NCBI RefSeq assembly: GCF_964253035.1 | Contig: NZ_CAXUQL020000001.1 | Location: forward strand, 6,262,001 to 6,326,000 | From: Pseudorhodoferax sp032153935 | GTDB taxonomy: Bacteria; Pseudomonadota; Gammaproteobacteria; Burkholderiales; Burkholderiaceae_C | Direction of reading: 5' to 3' | DNA length: 64,000 nucleotides | Part shown: positions 60,376 to 64,000 of the stretch, piece by piece | Numbering within the stretch: position 1 is the stretch's first letter | How the letters are laid out: each line of letters opens with the position of its first letter | Translations under genes and position numbers: made by a program | The notes under the pieces: generated by a model | Told to the model about the DNA's origin: nothing | The model's database searches: none | Seen by the model: only the letters and a program-made list of their open reading frames with translations

Positions 60376-61773
60376 ATGCCGCTGAACCAGACCGCAGCCG
60401 CCCTGTTGCTGGCGCTGGCCGGTGCCTCGGCCATTGCCGCCGACACCGCGCCCGCCACCACGCTGGTCGAGCGCGGCCGCCAGCTGGCCATCGCGGCCGA
60501 CTGCGTGGCCTGCCACACCGCCCCCAAGGGCGGCGCGCCGTTCGCGGGCGGCTACGCCATCGATTCGCCGCTGGGCGCGATCTACGCGACCAACATCACG
60601 CCGTCCAAGACGCACGGCATCGGCAACTACACGCTGGCGCAGTTCAGCGCCGCGCTGCGCCAGGGCGTGCGCGCCGACGGCGCCCACCTGTATCCGGCCA
60701 TGCCCTACACGGCCTACACGCAGATCAGCGACGAAGACACCCAGGCGCTCTACAGCTACTTCATGGAAGGTGTGAAGCCGGTGGATACCGCCACGCCGGC
60801 CACGCAGCTGCCCTTTCCGTTCAGCGTGCGCGCCTCGATGGCCGCCTGGAACGCGCTGTTCCTCAAGGACCAGCGCTTCACGCCCGACGCGGCCAAAACC
60901 ACCGAAGTCAACCGCGGCGCCTACCTGGCCGAGGCCCTGGCCCACTGCTCCACCTGCCACACGCCGCGCAACGCGCTGATGGCCGAGCGGATCGGCGACC
61001 GGCATCTGGCCGGTGGCGCGGTCGGCCCCTGGTACGCGCCCAACATCACGTCGGACCCGCAGCACGGCATCGGCGGCTGGACCGAGGCCGAACTCGTGCA
61101 ATACCTGCGCACCGGCCACATCGACCACAAGGCCCAGGCCGCCGGTCCCATGGCCGAGGCCATCGAGCACAGCCTGCAGCACCTGCCCGCGTCGGACCTG
61201 AAGGCCATCGCGGCCTACCTCAAACAGACGCCGCCCGTCGGCGCCGAGCAGGCCGGCGCGCCCACGCGCTTCGACCGCGGCCAGGCTTCGCGCAGCGAGT
61301 TCGACCAGCGCGGCCAGGCCACGGTCGACGCCGGCTGGCGCATCTTCAGCGGCAGCTGCGCGGCCTGCCACCAGGCCAACGGCCAGGGCACGGGCAACGG
61401 CGCCTACCCCGCGCTGTTCCACAACTCGGTGACGGGCGCGGACCGCGCCGACAACCTGATCGCCACCGTGCTGCACGGCGTGAGCCGCACCGTGGACGGC
61501 AGGCCGCAGTTCATGCCGGCCTTCGGCGACACGGCCTCCTTCACCGACCGCCTCAGTGACCAGGAGATCGCCGACCTCAGCAACTACGTGCTGGCGCAGT
61601 ACGGCGGCAGCGCCGTGCGCGTGGATGCCACGCAGGTGCGCGTGGCGCGCGCGGGCGGCGCCAAGCCGCTGATCGTGCAGGCCCAGCCCTTCGTGCTACC
61701 CGGCCTCGTGGTGCTGGCGGCGCTGGTGCTGCTGGCCGTGGTGCTGGTGCTGCGCCGCCGCGCCAGCCGTTGA
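60376..61773 (+). CDS. Triheme membrane-anchored cytochrome c, electron-transfer subunit of the FAD sugar dehydrogenase
   Basis: The 465-residue protein has a signal peptide ending SAIAAD, three haem c sites (CVACH near residue 48, CSTCH near 195, CAACH near 330) and a C-terminal helix (LPGLVVLAALVLLAVVLVL) with a basic tail. It matches the beta subunit of membrane-bound gluconate, sorbitol and FAD-glucose dehydrogenases, which pass electrons to ubiquinone. It comes first here, before the small and catalytic subunits. A longer upstream start is rejected because this ATG begins the signal peptide. Confidence 0.94.
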   Translation: MPLNQTAAALLLALAGASAIAADTAPATTLVERGRQLAIAADCVACHTAPKGGAPFAGGYAIDSPLGAIYATNITPSKTHGIGNYTLAQFSAALRQGVRADGAHLYPAMPYTAYTQISDEDTQALYSYFMEGVKPVDTATPATQLPFPFSVRASMAAWNALFLKDQRFTPDAAKTTEVNRGAYLAEALAHCSTCHTPRNALMAERIGDRHLAGGAVGPWYAPNITSDPQHGIGGWTEAELVQYLRTGHIDHKAQAAGPMAEAIEHSLQHLPASDLKAIAAYLKQTPPVGAEQAGAPTRFDRGQASRSEFDQRGQATVDAGWRIFSGSCAACHQANGQGTGNGAYPALFHNSVTGADRADNLIATVLHGVSRTVDGRPQFMPAFGDTASFTDRLSDQEIADLSNYVLAQYGGSAVRVDATQVRVARAGGAKPLIVQAQPFVLPGLVVLAALVLLAVVLVLRRRASR

Positions 61774-61787
61774 GAACAAGGAGCCCC

Positions 61788-62330
61788 ATGACCAAAGAAC
61801 ACATCCTCCACGGCCCGCTGCTGTCGCGGCGCGCCCTGCTCGAGACCGCTGCCGCGGCCGGCGCCGCGCTGGGCCTTGCGGCCCTGTCCGTTCCCGCCGC
61901 CGTGCAGGCCCAGGGATCCGCGACCGGCCTGGCCGCGGCCGACTTCCAGCGCCTGTCGCAGTTCCTGACCGGCGGCCAGCCGCTGGACGCGGCCCTGGCT
62001 GCCCGCTACCAGGCCGTCCTGGTCAAGCGCGACCCGGCCTTCGACGCGGCCGCACAGGACCTGCTGCGCCTGGTGGACAGCAGCCAGGCCGCCCACGTGG
62101 ACGCGCTGCTGGAGCAGCCGGCTCTGGCCGACGGCCCGCTGCGCGGCACCTTGCAGCGCATCGTCTCGGCCTGGTACTTGGGCATCGTCGGCGACGACAA
62201 GAGCACCGAACTGGTGGCCTACGCCAACGCACTGATGTACCGCCCCACGCGCGGCATCCTGGACATCCCGAGCTACGGCTCCGGCCCCGACACCTGGGGA
62301 AAAAAGCCGCAGACCGAAAGCAAGACATGA
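61788..62330 (+). CDS. Small (gamma) subunit of the FAD sugar dehydrogenase
   Basis: The 180-residue protein has a twin-arginine-like signal (LLSRRALLETAAAAGAALGLAALSVPAAVQA) and the sorbitol/gluconate dehydrogenase small-subunit domain, with LVAYANALMYRPTRGILDIPSYGSGPDTWG near the C-terminus. In Burkholderia-type glucose dehydrogenase this subunit is a chaperone that carries the FAD subunit through Tat export. AAGGAG precedes the ATG. It overlaps the catalytic gene by four bases (ATGA). Confidence 0.92.
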   Translation: MTKEHILHGPLLSRRALLETAAAAGAALGLAALSVPAAVQAQGSATGLAAADFQRLSQFLTGGQPLDAALAARYQAVLVKRDPAFDAAAQDLLRLVDSSQAAHVDALLEQPALADGPLRGTLQRIVSAWYLGIVGDDKSTELVAYANALMYRPTRGILDIPSYGSGPDTWGKKPQTESKT

Positions 62331-63964
62331 ACAACAGCAGCCAATTCGACGCCGACGTGATCGTGATCGGCTCCGGCGTCTGCGGCGGCATCGTCGCCGC
62401 GCGCCTGGCCAAGGCCGGCAAGTCGGTCATCATCCTGGAAGCCGGTCCCCGTGTGAAGCGCGCCGAGATCGTCGAGACCTACCGCAACGCGCCGGTCAAG
62501 CTCTCGCTGGCCAACATGAAGGCCCAGGGCAGCGGCTCGCCGTTCCCGAACCCGCCGCACATCCCGTCCACCTACGGCGACTACCTGCAGCAGGTGGGCC
62601 CCGTGAAGTACCCGACCAAGTATTTGCGCGTGGTCGGCGGCACGACCTGGCACTTCGGCTCGGCGCTGTGGCGCATGATCCCGAACGACTTCAAGCTGCG
62701 CACGCTGTACGGCCGCGGCCGCGACTGGCCGATCGGCTACGACGAGCTGGAGCACTACTACAACGAGGCCGAGTTCGAGCTCGGCGTCTCGGGCGTGGAC
62801 GGCCAGGACGAGAGCGGGCATGGCGGCGCGGCGCACCCGCCGCGCTCCAAGCCCTTCCCGATGAAGGGCCTGAACGAGCCCTACTTCATGCAGCGCGTGG
62901 CCGAGATGCTGAGGCCCGGCGGCTACAACCCCGTGATCGAACCGCACGGCCGCGCCAGCCGCCCCTGGAACAACCGCCCGGTCTGCGCCGGCAACAACAA
63001 CTGCAACCCGGTCTGCCCGATCGGCGCCAAGTACGACGGCTCCATGCACATCGACGAGGCCGAGCGCGCTGGCGCCCAGCTGCGCGAGAACGCCGTGGTC
63101 GACAAGATCGAGGCCGGCGACGACGGCAGGATCACGGCCGTGCAGTACAAGAAGCCCGACGGCAGTTCGCACCGGCTCACGGCACGCCAGTTCGTGCTGG
63201 CCGCCTACGGCATCGAGAGCCCCAAGCTGCTGCTGATGTCGACCTCGGAAAAGTACCCGAACGGCATCGCCAACTCCTCCGACCAGGTCGGCCGCAACCT
63301 GATGGGCCACACCGGCATCAGCATGAACATCATGATGGGCGAGGACGTGTGGCCGGGCCAGGGCCCGACCGAGCTGCTGGTCTACCTCAACTGGCGCGAC
63401 GGCCCGTTCCGCAAGGACATCCCGAGCTACAAGACCAAGTTCCGCAACACCGTGCCGACCTCGCAGATCGCCGCCGGCCTGATCGACAAGGGCGTGTTCG
63501 GCAGCAAGCTGGACGCCGAGATCCGCCGCCAGTCGGCGCGCTCGCTGAACGTGGCCGTGGACTTCGAGACCGAGCCGCTGCCGCAGAACCGCGTCGTGCC
63601 GAGCAGAACGAAGCGCGACGCGATCGGCCTGCCCGTGCCCGAGATCTACTACAGCGTCAACGACTACTGGAACGCCGGCCGCGACTTCGCCGTGCCCGAC
63701 CTGCAGCGCATGGCCGGGCTCATGAACGCCGAGATCCTCAAGATGGACCTGGGCCACCAGGACCGCCAGCACATCATGGGCACGACCATCATGGGCAACG
63801 ACCCCAAGGACTCGGTGGTGGACCGCGACTGCCGCACGCACGACCACCCCAACCTGTTCATCGCCGGCACCAGCGTGATGTCGTCGGCCTCGTGCATGAA
63901 CCCCACGCTGACGGGCGCCGCGCTCAGCGTGCGCATCGCCGACCAGTTGCTCAAGGAGATCTGA
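62327..63964 (+). CDS. FAD-dependent GMC sugar dehydrogenase, catalytic subunit with [3Fe-4S] cysteine motif
   Basis: The 545-residue GMC oxidoreductase has the FAD-binding GSGVCGGIVAARLAKAGKSV start (after DADVIVI) and the C-terminal GMC domain (HIMGTTIMGNDPKDSVVD, NLFIAGTSVMSSASCMNPTLT). Cys220, Cys226 and Cys230 (C-x5-C-x3-C, within AGNNNCNPVCPIG) match the cysteines that hold a [3Fe-4S] cluster in Burkholderia cepacia glucose dehydrogenase. Electrons would run from FAD through the cluster to the triheme subunit. No signal peptide is present, in line with export by the small subunit. Substrate may be glucose, sorbitol, gluconate or another sugar. Confidence 0.94.
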   Translation: MNNSSQFDADVIVIGSGVCGGIVAARLAKAGKSVIILEAGPRVKRAEIVETYRNAPVKLSLANMKAQGSGSPFPNPPHIPSTYGDYLQQVGPVKYPTKYLRVVGGTTWHFGSALWRMIPNDFKLRTLYGRGRDWPIGYDELEHYYNEAEFELGVSGVDGQDESGHGGAAHPPRSKPFPMKGLNEPYFMQRVAEMLRPGGYNPVIEPHGRASRPWNNRPVCAGNNNCNPVCPIGAKYDGSMHIDEAERAGAQLRENAVVDKIEAGDDGRITAVQYKKPDGSSHRLTARQFVLAAYGIESPKLLLMSTSEKYPNGIANSSDQVGRNLMGHTGISMNIMMGEDVWPGQGPTELLVYLNWRDGPFRKDIPSYKTKFRNTVPTSQIAAGLIDKGVFGSKLDAEIRRQSARSLNVAVDFETEPLPQNRVVPSRTKRDAIGLPVPEIYYSVNDYWNAGRDFAVPDLQRMAGLMNAEILKMDLGHQDRQHIMGTTIMGNDPKDSVVDRDCRTHDHPNLFIAGTSVMSSASCMNPTLTGAALSVRIADQLLKEI

Positions 63965-63975
63965 GCGGCTCACCG

Positions 63976-64000
63976 GTCTGATTCGATCCCCGTATCAGAC
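63976..64000. terminator. Possible terminator hairpin cut by the window end
   Basis: GTCTGAT and ATCAGAC form a perfect seven-base stem with an eleven-base loop, starting 12 bases after the catalytic-subunit stop. Whether a T-run follows lies outside the window. Confidence 0.4.

Noticed and set aside
60046..61476. A 476-codon minus-strand frame opposite the triheme cytochrome gene
   Set aside because: Shadow of the cytochrome gene; the opposite strand has three intact CxxCH haem sites.

Overview
The window is about 64 kb of GC-rich, densely coded bacterial DNA with a strong third-position G/C bias. Family content points to a betaproteobacterium of the order Burkholderiales, most likely Comamonadaceae: four Bug-type solute receptors, two TRAP transporters, many LysR regulators, a PEP-CTERM protein and a Burkholderia-type FAD glucose dehydrogenase. 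The genus is inference. I saw no rRNA, tRNA, CRISPR array, insertion sequence or prophage.

Layout. 1-5.9 kb: the 5' part of a ROK-like protein (cut by the window edge), a fused osmoprotectant receptor/permease, an orphan type II secretin and a malate/lactate-dehydrogenase-family oxidoreductase. 5.9-12.7 kb (minus strand): a tightly coupled operon of FlK-like thioesterase, exported PPC/DUF296 protein, FAH-family enzyme, beta-hydroxyacid dehydrogenase, FMN 2-hydroxyacid dehydrogenase, Bug receptor and aldehyde dehydrogenase, with a GcvA-like LysR gene divergent from it. 13.7-17.7 kb (minus): lactonase-type amidohydrolase, Bug receptor, class III CoA-transferase and enoyl-CoA hydratase. 18.0-24.0 kb (plus): iron alcohol dehydrogenase, Bug receptor and a TRAP system with a second lactonase-type amidohydrolase between receptor and permeases.

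24.0-41.5 kb is a hexuronate/aldarate region. On the minus strand a Bug receptor, kdgD, gudD and a second, nearly identical aldehyde dehydrogenase carry glucarate to 2-oxoglutarate under a FadR/GntR regulator. Divergently, a LacI regulator precedes uronate dehydrogenase, an SMP-30 lactonase, a TRAP transporter, an SDR, a Gfo/Idh/MocA oxidoreductase and a pyruvate kinase-enolase-glycerate kinase cassette. Together they give uronate uptake, oxidation to the aldarate and conversion to 2-oxoglutarate, plus a private glycerate-to-pyruvate route. Both regulators have recognisable operator-like palindromes.

41.5-64 kb is more mixed: LysR with a ThDP enzyme, an NRAMP-like transporter, an outer-membrane barrel, a 2-oxoglutarate/Fe(II)-type oxygenase, a cytochrome b561-YceI-YceI group, a DUF2167 membrane protein, a nucleotidyltransferase, an isochorismatase-fold protein, a PEP-CTERM protein, a PQQ sugar dehydrogenase, an NlpC/P60 peptidase, a LysR-OmpR pair facing a hybrid histidine kinase, an M16 peptidase with a HipB-like regulator, and a three-subunit FAD/[3Fe-4S]/cytochrome c sugar dehydrogenase.

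The strongest leads for undescribed biology are the coupled 5.9-12.7 kb operon with its exported PPC protein, the pyk-eno-glycerate kinase cassette, the duplicated aldehyde dehydrogenase, and the regulatory palindromes.
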